Below are positions 16,431 to 23,984 of a DNA stretch of 64,000 nucleotides, in pieces. This DNA is from Lacipirellula parvula (GTDB lineage: Bacteria > Planctomycetota > Planctomycetia > Pirellulales > Lacipirellulaceae): assembly GCF_009177095.1 (NCBI RefSeq), contig NZ_AP021861.1, positions 1,116,001-1,180,000 of the forward strand, in the 5' to 3' direction. The position numbers and the translations under genes were made by a program. The first letter of the stretch is position 1. Each line of letters opens with the position of its first letter. Below the pieces are notes generated by a model. It had not been told where the DNA came from. It saw nothing but the letters and a program-made list of their open reading frames with translations, and did not search any database.

Positions 16431-16520
16431 TTCAACACAGAGAGCACAGAAGGCACGGAGAAGACGTAGGAAAGAGGATTATCGTTCTTACTCCGTGCTC
16501 TCTGTGTCCTCTGTGTTGAA
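16431..16520. repeat. Nonamer-iterated inverted repeat (family J)
   Basis: The left arm 16431-16462 is built from CACAGAGAG, CACAGAAGG, CACGGAGAA. The right arm 16485-16520 is its reverse complement pattern (CACAGAGGA, CACAGAGAG, CACGGAGTA when reversed). It lies 48 bases upstream of the PTPS-like start. Confidence 0.9.
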
Positions 16521-16550
16521 GTCTTAATTAAAAAGCGGTTTGTCAGGAGC

Positions 16551-16576
16551 AGCCCCGAGCAAGCTTACTCGGGGCT
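16551..16576. repeat. Near-perfect 26-base palindrome (family I), copy 2
   Basis: It differs from copy 1 (15827) at three positions. It overlaps the 3' end of the CitG-like gene: the last codons (ISPE) and the TAA stop at 16565-16567 are read from inside the palindrome. Confidence 0.85.
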
Positions 16577-17470
16577 AATTGGGGGGGCGTAGAATTTTAC
16601 CGGCCAGGCAAGTCTGTTTTCGCGGAGGAGCACGAAGAGGGCGGCGGCGATGACGTCGGCCGTTGTGCCAGGGTTGCGGCGGTGGCCGTCGGCGCGGAGC
16701 CAGAAATCGTACTCGGCCCGCATCGCTTGGAACGAGTCCTCGCCGTGACGGCGGGAGTCGAGGATCGTCGCGGCGTGTTGCGACACTTCGCGAGCGGCCT
16801 CGGGGCCGAGCTTGCGGGCGATCAGCGAATCGGGCTCTTCGGCCAGCAGTTCCATGAAGGCCAGTACGATCGCCTCGCCGAGCGGTTGGCCCGCGGCGGC
16901 GTGGTTTGCGATGCGATCGGCCGTGCGGAAGACTTCGACGAAGCCGTTCGCATACTGCCGAGCGATGAGATCGCGATCGGCGGCCATTTGCATCGCGGCG
17001 CGGAGCGTCAGGCCGGCGGGGGGCGGTTCGTGCACGTCGGCCTCGGCGACTTCGCCCATGCCGCCGGGTTGGGCGAGGGGGATCGCGCGGTAGACGGCGC
17101 ACGTGTCGTCATAGTTCAGGCCTGCGAGTACCTGCTCAATGCTCTCGCGAAGCGGCACGCCGCAGGGGACTGCGGCCAGCGGGGCGATGAGCAACAGCAT
17201 GCCGAGGTTGGTGTTCGTGGCGACGGCGGCGCGGGTGGCGGCGACGGCGGCGAAGATCGTGGCGCCGACCCCCTGTTCTGCCGTGCGATCAATCACCGGG
17301 CCGATCACCGCGGCGCTGGTGAGGAAGTCGGCGTAGGTGAGATCCTCGAAGTCGGCTCCGCGGTAGACATTCCCCGGCTTGGCGGCGGTCGCTTCCCAGG
17401 TGCAGGCGAGCGTCGCGCAACCGCCGAGGGTGAGGGGCGGCGCGGCGGGTGGTCGAGCGGCAGCGCTCAT
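16565..17470 (-). CDS. Triphosphoribosyl-dephospho-CoA synthase (CitG/MdcB) family protein
   Basis: A 301-residue protein. Family marks are CTWEATAAKPGNVYRG near residue 25 (KPGNV motif) and the segment FLTSAAVIGPVIDRTAEQ. Next come TNTNLGMLLLIAPLAA near residue 95, and a C-terminal RRNPGTTADVIAAALFVLL (the NPGTTAD motif). CitG makes the precursor of the citrate/malonate lyase prosthetic group; no lyase genes are here. Homologues also occur in planctomycetes and methylotrophs alongside tetrahydromethanopterin C1 genes, a likelier context (inference). The start, ATG 17468-17470, overlaps the stop of the upstream hydrolase by four bases, so the two are translationally coupled. Its stop codon lies inside palindrome 16551-16576. 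Confidence 0.87.
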   Translation of the reverse strand: MSAAARPPAAPPLTLGGCATLACTWEATAAKPGNVYRGADFEDLTYADFLTSAAVIGPVIDRTAEQGVGATIFAAVAATRAAVATNTNLGMLLLIAPLAAVPCGVPLRESIEQVLAGLNYDDTCAVYRAIPLAQPGGMGEVAEADVHEPPPAGLTLRAAMQMAADRDLIARQYANGFVEVFRTADRIANHAAAGQPLGEAIVLAFMELLAEEPDSLIARKLGPEAAREVSQHAATILDSRRHGEDSFQAMRAEYDFWLRADGHRRNPGTTADVIAAALFVLLRENRLAWPVKFYAPPISPE

Positions 17471-18387
17471 GCGTCGGTCCGGTGGAGGAAGCTGCGCACC
17501 GCCCGTTCCGCTTCTTCGGGGGCGTCTTCCACGACCCAGTGGCCGACGTCGGGAAGGCGAACGACGTCGGCGTCGGGCCATTCTTCGACGAACCGCGTGA
17601 GGCACTGCGTGTTGAAGCACCAGTCTTGCTCGCCCCAAACGAGCAGCGTCGGCAGGTCGGCCATTTGCGGGAGCTTGCGTTCGATGCCTTCGAGCGTCTG
17701 CCACGTCGGGTGGCGGTCGTTCGAGGGAATGTCGCGGACGAACTGGTAAACGGCCGCGCGACGACGCCACGAGTTGTACGGGGCGAGATAGCCGGCGCGG
17801 ACGTCTGGTTCGAGCTCTTTCTTGCGGGCCAGCGTCATCGTGAGCGCGGCCCGCGAGAAGGCGTTGGCGCCTTGCAGCATCAATCGGCCGAGGACCTTGC
17901 CGCGGCAGGCGCGGATTCGCCACGGGATGAACCAGGGGCGGAAGGCGCCGGTGTTGAACAGGACGATCCGCTCGAAGCGTTCGCGTTCGGCGAGCAGCGT
18001 GCCGAGGCCGATGGCGCCCCCCCAGTCTTGGGCGACGAGGGTCACGCGTTGCAGGTCGAGCGATTCGACGAGCTTGCGGAGGTTGGCGATGTGGTCGGCG
18101 AGTTGCAGCGGACGAGGCTGCAGGTCGCTCAGCCCGCAGCCCATGTGATCGGGGGCGATGCAGCGGTACTCGCCGCGAAGCGACTGGATGAGCCGCCGCC
18201 AGTGGAACGACCAGGTGGGGTTGCCGTGGACGAACAGCAGGGTCCGCTCGGCGTCGCGGGGGCCTTCATCGAGGTAGTGGAGCCGCCGGCCATCGGTGAG
18301 GAACCAGCGCGATTCGAAGGGGTAGAGGGCTCGCCACGGCGCGGCGGAGGCGGCGGGCGGGTCGATGGTGGTCGGTTGCAGGCTCAA
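17467..18387 (-). CDS. Alpha/beta hydrolase, haloalkane dehalogenase-like
   Basis: A 306-residue alpha/beta-hydrolase. Residues 53-58 VHGNPT hold the oxyanion-hole/halide-binding Asn. AQDWGG puts an Asp nucleophile (Asp121) followed by Trp, the haloalkane-dehalogenase pattern rather than the Ser of esterases. DVGHWV near residue 284 provides the catalytic His. The family cleaves carbon-halogen bonds, though many members have unknown natural substrates. The start is TTG 18385-18387; no better in-frame start keeps the first strand. It overlaps the CitG-like gene by four bases (ATGA), an unexpected partner. Confidence 0.85.
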   Translation of the reverse strand: MSLQPTTIDPPAASAAPWRALYPFESRWFLTDGRRLHYLDEGPRDAERTLLFVHGNPTWSFHWRRLIQSLRGEYRCIAPDHMGCGLSDLQPRPLQLADHIANLRKLVESLDLQRVTLVAQDWGGAIGLGTLLAERERFERIVLFNTGAFRPWFIPWRIRACRGKVLGRLMLQGANAFSRAALTMTLARKKELEPDVRAGYLAPYNSWRRRAAVYQFVRDIPSNDRHPTWQTLEGIERKLPQMADLPTLLVWGEQDWCFNTQCLTRFVEEWPDADVVRLPDVGHWVVEDAPEEAERAVRSFLHRTDA

Positions 18388-18527
18388 GGGGCGCGAGCGG
18401 AGTGGGGCAAGTCGGTTTGGGGGACGCTCCGGCGGGGCGTGGACCCGCGGCTACAAGCGGTTCAGCCTAGCGGGTTGGGGGGCGGGACGCCACTTGGGAA
18501 TTGGCGGGCGGCGGGGGCGGCGGGCCT

Positions 18528-18556
18528 TTGACGGGGGGGAGTGGGGCGCGTACAAC
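18528..18556 (+). promoter_or_regulatory. Sigma-70-type promoter of the SRP RNA
   Basis: TTGACG (18528-18533) and TACAAC (18551-18556) with a 17-base spacer, about 20 bases before the predicted 5' end of the RNA. Confidence 0.6.
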
Positions 18557-18577
18557 TGAGGGTCTTGAACGCCGTGC

Positions 18578-18694
18578 GCGGCGGTCGTCGACGAGGGGCC
18601 CTTGCAATGGGGGCCTTACGAACCTGGTCAGGGCGGAAACGCAGCAGCCATAAGTTTGCGTCTCTTTGTGTGGGGGCCTCTCGTCGTCGGCCGT
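18578..18694 (+). ncRNA. ffs: Signal recognition particle RNA (4.5S type)
   Basis: The apical domain signature is present: GAACCTGGTCAGG followed by CGGAAACGCAGCAGCC at about 18630-18650. This is the Ffh-binding symmetric and asymmetric loop region. The flanks form a long helix: CGTCGACGAGGGGCCC on the left with GGGGGCCTCTCGTCG on the right. There is no Alu domain. With Ffh it targets nascent membrane proteins. Its place directly before dnaX matches the order in many bacteria. Exact ends are estimated from the helix. Confidence 0.9.
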
Positions 18695-18723
18695 GGAGCG
18701 GGGCGGTTCTGGCTTGGCGCCTC

Positions 18724-18744
18724 CCGGAGGGCGTGGCCCTCCGG
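18724..18744. repeat. Solo hairpin arm
   Basis: CCGGAGGGC-gtg-GCCCTCCGG, a perfect 9-bp stem 30 bases after the SRP RNA and 47 before dnaX. No T tract follows. It resembles the single hairpin arms of the cloverleaf families; it could also end the SRP transcript. Confidence 0.6.
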
Positions 18745-18790
18745 CTAACGGGTGAGGGCGCTGCACTGTTTCGCGAACCCTCCCTGCCCT

Positions 18791-20749
18791 ATGAACGAGT
18801 CGCCGTCACCTTCGAACGCAGACACTGGCGGCGAATATGTCGTCGTCGCGCGACGGTATCGGCCGCAGGCGTTTGATCAGCTCGTCGGGCAAGAGCATGT
18901 CGCCAAGGCGCTCAAGGGCGCCATCGAGAGCGACCGCGTCGGGCATGCCTACCTCTTCACCGGCGCGCGCGGGGTCGGCAAGACTTCCTCCGCCCGCATT
19001 CTGGCGAAGGCCCTCAACTGCGAGCGAGGCACGTCGGCTTACCCGTGCGGCGAGTGCGAGGTTTGCCAGAGCATTGCCAGCGGCGACGACGTCGACGTGC
19101 TCGAGATCGACGGCGCCAGCAATCGCGGCATCGACGAGATTCGCCAACTGCGGCAGAACGTTGCCGTGCGGCCGGCGCGGGCGCGGTTCAAGATCTACAT
19201 CATCGACGAAGTCCACATGCTGACGAAGGAGGCGTTCAACGCCCTCCTGAAGACGCTCGAAGAGCCGCCGGAGCATGTGAAGTTCATTTTCGCCACGACC
19301 GAAGCGAACAAGATCCCGATCACGATCCTCTCGCGGTGCCAGCGGTACGACTTCGCGGGGATCGAGCCGACGGCGATTCACAAGCGGCTGAGCGAGATCG
19401 CGACGAACGAAGGGGTCGAGGTAGAGTCTGACGCGCTACAGATCATCGCGATGCGGGCGGCGGGGTCGATGCGCGACAGCCAGTCACTGCTCGAGCAATT
19501 GCTGTCGACCGGCAGCCGGCAGATTTCGACGAAGGACGTCACCGAACTGCTCGGCCTAGCGCCGGCGGCGCGGCTGACGCGGCTCGTTGAACCGCTCGTG
19601 AATCGTGACGCGGCGGCGGCGCTCGCGGAACTTGACGCGGCGATCGTCGAGGGCGCCGAGGTGGGGCAGCTGATTGATCAGCTACTCGGGTACTTCCGCG
19701 ATGCGATGACGCAGGCCGTTGGATGCGACGCGAGCCAACTGCTGTATGCGTTGCCAACGCAGCGGGAGGAGATGCTGAGCGTCGGGCAGCGACTCGGCGT
19801 GCAGACGCTGCTGGCGGTTTCGCAGGTGCTTGATCAGACGGCCGCGCGGCTGCGCGTGAGCACGCAGGTGCGGACGTTGGCCGAGATGGCGCTAGTGCGG
19901 ATTTGCCATTTGCAGAATCTCGATGAGATTGCGGCGCTGATTGAGCAGCTCAAGGGGGGCGAGGCGCTGCCGGTGCGGGCGGCGGCGAGCGCGGCTCCTG
20001 TGGGGAGCGCTGCGGCGCTGGGCGCAAAAAAAAACGAGATAGCTAGCCCGGCGATGCCTATGGCAGCCAAGCCACCGGCTCCGCTGGTGAATGTCGCGCC
20101 GGTTGAGGTGGCTCGCGCGGTGGATCGTCCACCGGCGGAGTCGGTGGCTTCTGTGAGGCCCAACGCCGCGGAGGATTACTCCCGAGCGGAGCCCGGGGTT
20201 AGGGAAAGTGCGGAGCCTGACGCTGGGGCGGGAAGGCGGACCGCTGAAGCGGAGCGCCCCGAGAGCGTGGCTCAGCCTGCGGCAGTGAGTGCGCCGCCGA
20301 CTTCTGCGGGACCGGTGCGGATTGATGCTGCTGCAGCGGAGCGGATTTGGCGCGAGGCGCTCGAACAGCTCGAAGCGATCTCCGGCGTCGTCGCGGCGTC
20401 GGCGCACGAAGCGACGCGGATCAGCGCGGATGCTCAGGGGCGGCTCGTCGTGAGCTTTCCCGAAAGCAAAAAATACATGCGCGAGACCTGCCTGCGGCCG
20501 CAGAATCTCAGCAAGCTCGACGCGGTGCTCGAACAGATTTGCGGCGGCCGCGTGCCGCTGACGTTGACGACGCACGCCGACCCTGCCGGTTCAGGCCCGG
20601 CAGCCGCCGCTGCTTCGCGGCCAAATCCGAAACAGCAGCAAGCCGACGCGGCGGCCGACCCGTTCGTGAAGCGCGCGGTAGAATTGTTCGACGCCGACGC
20701 GGATCGGTTGCGTTACGTGGCGCCGCGCGTCGACGGGCCGGCGAATTAA
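18791..20749 (+). CDS. dnaX: DNA polymerase III subunit gamma/tau
   Basis: A 652-residue clamp-loader ATPase. N-terminal marks are ARRYRPQAFDQLVGQEHV, Walker A GARGVGKTS, the four-Cys zinc module CERGTSAYPCGECEVC, Walker B IIDEVHML, and sensor 1 FIFATTEANKIP. Domain III follows, then a low-complexity Ala/Pro linker (about residues 405-520) and a C-terminal domain similar to tau domain IV/V. The start is ATG 18791 (MNESPSPS); an in-frame GTG at 18752 lies inside the preceding hairpin region. In the linker, bases 20179-20202 match 21 of 24 positions of the repeat arm beside recG, and 20241-20252 carry CCGCTGAAGCGG, also found in the uracil-DNA glycosylase linker. Confidence 0.95.
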   Translation: MNESPSPSNADTGGEYVVVARRYRPQAFDQLVGQEHVAKALKGAIESDRVGHAYLFTGARGVGKTSSARILAKALNCERGTSAYPCGECEVCQSIASGDDVDVLEIDGASNRGIDEIRQLRQNVAVRPARARFKIYIIDEVHMLTKEAFNALLKTLEEPPEHVKFIFATTEANKIPITILSRCQRYDFAGIEPTAIHKRLSEIATNEGVEVESDALQIIAMRAAGSMRDSQSLLEQLLSTGSRQISTKDVTELLGLAPAARLTRLVEPLVNRDAAAALAELDAAIVEGAEVGQLIDQLLGYFRDAMTQAVGCDASQLLYALPTQREEMLSVGQRLGVQTLLAVSQVLDQTAARLRVSTQVRTLAEMALVRICHLQNLDEIAALIEQLKGGEALPVRAAASAAPVGSAAALGAKKNEIASPAMPMAAKPPAPLVNVAPVEVARAVDRPPAESVASVRPNAAEDYSRAEPGVRESAEPDAGAGRRTAEAERPESVAQPAAVSAPPTSAGPVRIDAAAAERIWREALEQLEAISGVVAASAHEATRISADAQGRLVVSFPESKKYMRETCLRPQNLSKLDAVLEQICGGRVPLTLTTHADPAGSGPAAAAASRPNPKQQQADAAADPFVKRAVELFDADADRLRYVAPRVDGPAN

Positions 20750-20762
20750 AAAAGAAGAATTG

Positions 20763-20972
20763 AACCGCCAAGGACGCCAAGGTTCGCCAAGGAAATGCAT
20801 GGGGCGCTGAACCACGGCGGCACGGCGGACACGACGAAAAGCTGAGAGACAGCCCGCGAATCACGCAAATCTGCGCGAATGGAATCCATCTGTTTTTGAT
20901 TCGCGACAATTCGCGTGATTCGCGGGCTAGTTATTGCTCTTCCCCTTGGCGTCCTTGGCGTCCTTGGCGGTT
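20763..20972. repeat. Nested composite of iterated inverted repeats (families K, L and a half M)
   Basis: The outer arms at 20763-20792 and 20944-20972 are iterations of GCCAAGGAC. Inside lies an unpaired arm of CACGGCGGA units (20812-20836), then a second complete pair, 20851-20880 and 20899-20928, built from GCGAATCAC units. So one element encloses another. The whole fills the gap between dnaX and ybaB. Confidence 0.9.
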
Positions 20973-21001
20973 AGTCTTCATAGCGAAGCGGAGATGATGC
21001 G

Positions 21002-21373
21002 ATGTTCAAAGGCTTAGAAAATCTCGCCAACCTGCCGGGGCTGATCAAGCAAGCGCAGGAGATGGGGAGCAAGATGCAGCAGCTCACCGCGGAGCTGAAG
21101 ACGAAGCGCGTCACCGGTTCGGCGGGGGGCGGGCTCGTCGAGGTCGACGCCAACGGGTTGGGCGAGGCGCTCGCGGTGCGGATCGACCCGTCGCTCATCG
21201 CGAAGCAAGACCGCGAGTTGCTCGAAGATTTGCTGCCGGCGGCGATTAACGCGGCCCAGCAGAAGGCGAAGGAACTTCACGCCGAGCAAATGCAATCCCT
21301 CGCGGGCGGGATGAATATTCCGGGACTGTCCGACGCCCTGGGCGGTTTGGGCAACATGCAGCCGCCGGAATAG
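21002..21373 (+). CDS. YbaB/EbfC family nucleoid-associated protein
   Basis: A 123-residue protein with the YbaB pattern: an N-terminal helix (MFKGLENLANLPGLIKQAQE) with KMQQLTAEL, a beta-hairpin region (VTGSAGGGLVEVDANGLGE), and a long C-terminal helix (LLEDLLPAAINAAQQKAKEL). A Gly/Met-rich tail (LSDALGGLGNM) follows. These dimers bind DNA and bridge the nucleoid. The order dnaX-ybaB is conserved in many bacteria; the usual third gene, recR, is absent here and rpoN follows instead. A 250-base repeat cluster separates it from dnaX. Confidence 0.9.
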   Translation: MFKGLENLANLPGLIKQAQEMGSKMQQLTAELKTKRVTGSAGGGLVEVDANGLGEALAVRIDPSLIAKQDRELLEDLLPAAINAAQQKAKELHAEQMQSLAGGMNIPGLSDALGGLGNMQPPE

Positions 21374-21470
21374 GTCGTAGGGGCTCCAAATGGGGCCAAA
21401 ATGGCGAGACTCGCGGCAGATTCTTGGGGTAAAATTAAGGCGTCGCAGGCGTGGTTGGCAGGGCTAATCA

Positions 21471-21640
21471 CGACGGCACAAAGACGCCAAGAACGACACG
21501 AAGAGCCGCCCGGTTACGTTGCGATCATCATCGCGCGCGGGCGCTTGTGGGGAACATGTCGGCCGCTAGATCTCAGCGATCGTTGCGTGTTTCTCCTTCG
21601 CGCTTTTCTTCAAGCTCTTTGAGCTTTCGTGGTTCGTTCT
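21471..21640. repeat. Degenerate iterated inverted repeat, probable decayed copy
   Basis: The left part (GGCACAAAGACGCCAAGAAC and CACGAAGAG) and the right part, which reversed reads CCACGAAAGCTCAAAGAGC..., share the CACRAAG-type iteration, but pairing is imperfect. Ends are approximate. It lies between ybaB and the rpoN promoters. Confidence 0.4.
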
Positions 21641-21665
21641 CACAGCCGCAATCGCGGCGGAATGT

Positions 21666-21695
21666 TTGACCTGCCGCGAAGCTGGCCAGTATGCT
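21666..21695 (+). promoter_or_regulatory. Sigma-70-type promoter upstream of rpoN
   Basis: TTGACC (21666-21671) and TATGCT (21690-21695) with an 18-base spacer. The predicted start, near 21702, falls at the -24 element of the sigma-54 site, so the two would compete for space. Confidence 0.55.
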
Positions 21696-21703
21696 ACAGG
21701 TAC

Positions 21704-21720
21704 TTGGCACGCCGATTGCA
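21704..21720 (+). promoter_or_regulatory. Sigma-54 (-24/-12) promoter upstream of rpoN
   Basis: TTGGCACG, four bases, then TTGCA: every position of the YTGGCACG-N4-TTGCW consensus is met, and the GG and GC dinucleotides are 12 bases apart. Transcription would start near 21731, leaving a leader of about 78 bases before the rpoN ATG. This implies that RpoN acts on its own gene. Confidence 0.8.
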
Positions 21721-21808
21721 GTCGTGCAACGTCCAACTTTTTCCGACGCTGCAATTCAGACCACGCGTCACTGACACCACTCGACCTTCTGCGGAACGAA
21801 CACACGCC

Positions 21809-23341
21809 ATGCGACTCTCCCTCGGCCAAAGCATGCAGATGGCCCAGAAGCAGGTGCTGGCGCCGCGGATGATCCAGTCGATGGAAATCCTACAACTGCC
21901 GATCATCGCGCTGCAGGAGCGGATCGAGCAGGAGATGGAAGACAACCCGGTGCTCGATCAGATCGAGCCGTCTGGTGAGATCGAAGAAAACGGTTTTGAA
22001 GAGACCCTTGCGGTCGCCGACGGACCAGATGCGCCGGCCGACACCGAGCGCGAGTTGGTCGTCAGCGAAAACACGAACAACGAGGATGACTTCGAACGTC
22101 TCCTCAACATGGCAGAGAATCTGCCGGATGATTACGAGGAGCGCAGCCGGCCGTCGCGCGGGGAGATCGAAGCCGAGGGGGACCGTCGTCACGATCAGAT
22201 GGCGAACATGGTTGCCCGGCCCGAGTCGCTGCAGGATTATCTGGATCATCAGCTGAGCTGGTTCGATCTCGACGAAGAAACGCGGCGGATGGCCGACCGC
22301 ATTATCTACAACCTCGACAGCAACGGTTACCTCAAGTCGCCGCTGGAGGATTTGATTCCGCCGGCGCCTCCCGAGGTGAACGGCAACGCCGAGGCGTGGC
22401 GTGCTCAGCAACTCGCGATGGCCGAACGGGCGCTCGCCGTGGTGCAGCGACTCGATCCGCCAGGCGTCGGGGCCCGCAGCTTGAAAGAGTGCTTGCTACT
22501 CCAATTGACGCCGGGGCTATTGTTCTACGAGGAACTGCAGGTGCTCATCGAGCATCATCTCGAAGACCTGGAGAACAACCGGCTGCCGCTGATCTCGAAG
22601 AAGACCGGCTTCTCGATCGAGACGATTCAAGAAGCGTGGGAAGACCTGCGGACGCTGAAGCCGAAGCCAGGCGCCGACTTCACCGAGACGAGCGCTCCGG
22701 CGGTGACGCCCGACGTGTTCGTCGAGAAGAACGACGAAGGCAAGTACGCCGTTCACCTCGAAGACGGCGATCTGCCGTCGCTCTACATCAGCCCCTACTA
22801 CCGGCGGCTGCTGCAGGAGTCGGGGACCTCGGCCGAGACGCGTGATTACATCAAGCGGAAGGTGAACGCCGCGCAGTGGCTGATCGAAGCGATCGAGCAG
22901 CGCCGCAGCACGCTCACGCGAGTGTCGCAGGCGATCGTCGATCACCAGACGAAGTTCCTCGACGACGGCCCCGACCACATCGAACCGCTGAAGATGCAGC
23001 AGATTGCCGACAAGGTCGGCGTGCACGTCACGACGGTGAGCCGCGCGGTCGACGATAAGTGGATTCAAACGCCGCGCGGGATCTTCCCGCTGAAGCGGTT
23101 CTTCGTCGGCGGCACCACTGGCGCCGACGGCGAAGAAGTGGCGTGGGATCGCGTGCGGCTGAAGCTGCAGGAGATCATCGACGGTGAAGATAAGACGAAG
23201 CCGCTGTCGGATGACGCGCTGGTCGACGAACTCGGCAAGGCGGGCGTCACCGTGGCACGGCGGACCGTGACCAAGTATCGCAAGGCGATGAATATTCCCA
23301 GCAGCCGGCAGCGGCGAGATTGGTCGGCGGAGGGGAAGTAG
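21809..23341 (+). CDS. rpoN: RNA polymerase sigma-54 factor
   Basis: A 510-residue sigma-54. Region I is the Gln/Leu-rich activator-responsive segment (LSLGQSMQMAQKQVLAPRMI, then QSMEILQLP). An acidic region II follows (residues about 45-110). The core-binding and DNA-binding domains come next (PPGVGARSLKECLLLQ; VGVHVTTVSRAVDDKWIQTP). The RpoN box near the C-terminus is seen as VARRTVTKYRKAMNIPSS. It directs core polymerase to -24/-12 promoters and needs an enhancer-binding ATPase. The start at ATG 21809 gives the usual N-terminus; the frame is open upstream but covers the promoters. Confidence 0.95.
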   Translation: MRLSLGQSMQMAQKQVLAPRMIQSMEILQLPIIALQERIEQEMEDNPVLDQIEPSGEIEENGFEETLAVADGPDAPADTERELVVSENTNNEDDFERLLNMAENLPDDYEERSRPSRGEIEAEGDRRHDQMANMVARPESLQDYLDHQLSWFDLDEETRRMADRIIYNLDSNGYLKSPLEDLIPPAPPEVNGNAEAWRAQQLAMAERALAVVQRLDPPGVGARSLKECLLLQLTPGLLFYEELQVLIEHHLEDLENNRLPLISKKTGFSIETIQEAWEDLRTLKPKPGADFTETSAPAVTPDVFVEKNDEGKYAVHLEDGDLPSLYISPYYRRLLQESGTSAETRDYIKRKVNAAQWLIEAIEQRRSTLTRVSQAIVDHQTKFLDDGPDHIEPLKMQQIADKVGVHVTTVSRAVDDKWIQTPRGIFPLKRFFVGGTTGADGEEVAWDRVRLKLQEIIDGEDKTKPLSDDALVDELGKAGVTVARRTVTKYRKAMNIPSSRQRRDWSAEGK

Positions 23342-23359
23342 GAGAAGATTTCTGCTTCT

Positions 23360-23641
23360 TCAGAACAACTCCGTCAGGTCGCGAGCGCCGTGAACAACCC
23401 TGAGGACGATCACCGCGTCATCGTCGATACGGAAGAAGATGAGGTAGCTCTGATAGCTCAGCCGCCTCATGCCAGGGCCAAACTCACTGCAATCTTCGCC
23501 GACGAATGGATTTTTGGTCAGCGGTAGGCAGCGGCGTCTCAGACGCTGCACGAAGTGCAGAGCTGCAACAGGCTTAAACGAGAAGATTCCGTCCAGATCG
23601 TTTTCGGCGTCCTGCGTGATATCCAGACGCCGTACTTTCAA
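23360..23641 (-). CDS. RelE/ParE-family toxin
   Basis: A 93-residue protein typical of the ParE fold: the start VRRLDITQDAENDLDGIF, the middle LRRRCLPLTKNP, then GMRRLSYQSYLIFFRIDDDA and the last strand VIVLRVVHGARDLTELF. It is predicted to poison gyrase (ParE) or cleave mRNA (RelE); the sequence leans to ParE. It begins with TTG at 23639-23641, and this start overlaps the TGA of the antitoxin gene, so the toxin depends on antitoxin translation. Convergent with rpoN, 18 bases away. Confidence 0.85.
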   Translation of the reverse strand: MKVRRLDITQDAENDLDGIFSFKPVAALHFVQRLRRRCLPLTKNPFVGEDCSEFGPGMRRLSYQSYLIFFRIDDDAVIVLRVVHGARDLTELF

Positions 23642-23889
23642 GAGGCCTCTTTCTGCTGCCGCATCAGCTCAAGAGCGCGTTTCTCAAGTCGATCGAAGAC
23701 TTCCTCCGCGGGTTTGCAGAGGCCGGCCTCGATCTGCTTTTCAGCGACTTCAAGCATGCCTCGAAGCTCATCGCGGCGTTGCAGCAGATGCACCGCCTGA
23801 TTAAGCGCTTCGGCTTCGCTTTGGTAGCGCCCGCTGGCAATGGCTGCGGCAATGTACTGCGAATGCTCGGGTGAGAGGTTGTCTAGCAT
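23638..23889 (-). CDS. ParD/CopG-type antitoxin
   Basis: An 83-residue protein with a ribbon-helix-helix-like N-terminus (LDNLSPEHSQYIAAAIASGR) and the ParD signature YQSEAEALNQAVHLLQRRDE. An acidic helical C-terminus would wrap the toxin. It is the first gene of the pair and probably represses its own promoter as a complex with the toxin. The start is ATG 23887-23889. The frame is open upstream, but the family N-terminus fixes the start. Confidence 0.85.
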   Translation of the reverse strand: MLDNLSPEHSQYIAAAIASGRYQSEAEALNQAVHLLQRRDELRGMLEVAEKQIEAGLCKPAEEVFDRLEKRALELMRQQKEAS

Positions 23890-23984
23890 GACGAAACGCC
23901 TCTGCGGAAGATGTTCAAATCGGCTGCCTTGAATTATCGCCCGCAGAGGCCGTGAAGTCAAAGTCCATGGGTTCGCAGTGAATT

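Noticed and set aside
17470-17923. Long extension of the CitG-like frame upstream of 17470
   Set aside because: It lies antiparallel in frame within the dehalogenase-like gene and is Arg/Pro-rich, a shadow of that gene.
9850-20972. Iterated repeats considered as CRISPR arrays
   Set aside because: Units are 7-10 bases without unique spacers of constant length, arms are inverted copies, and no cas gene is present.
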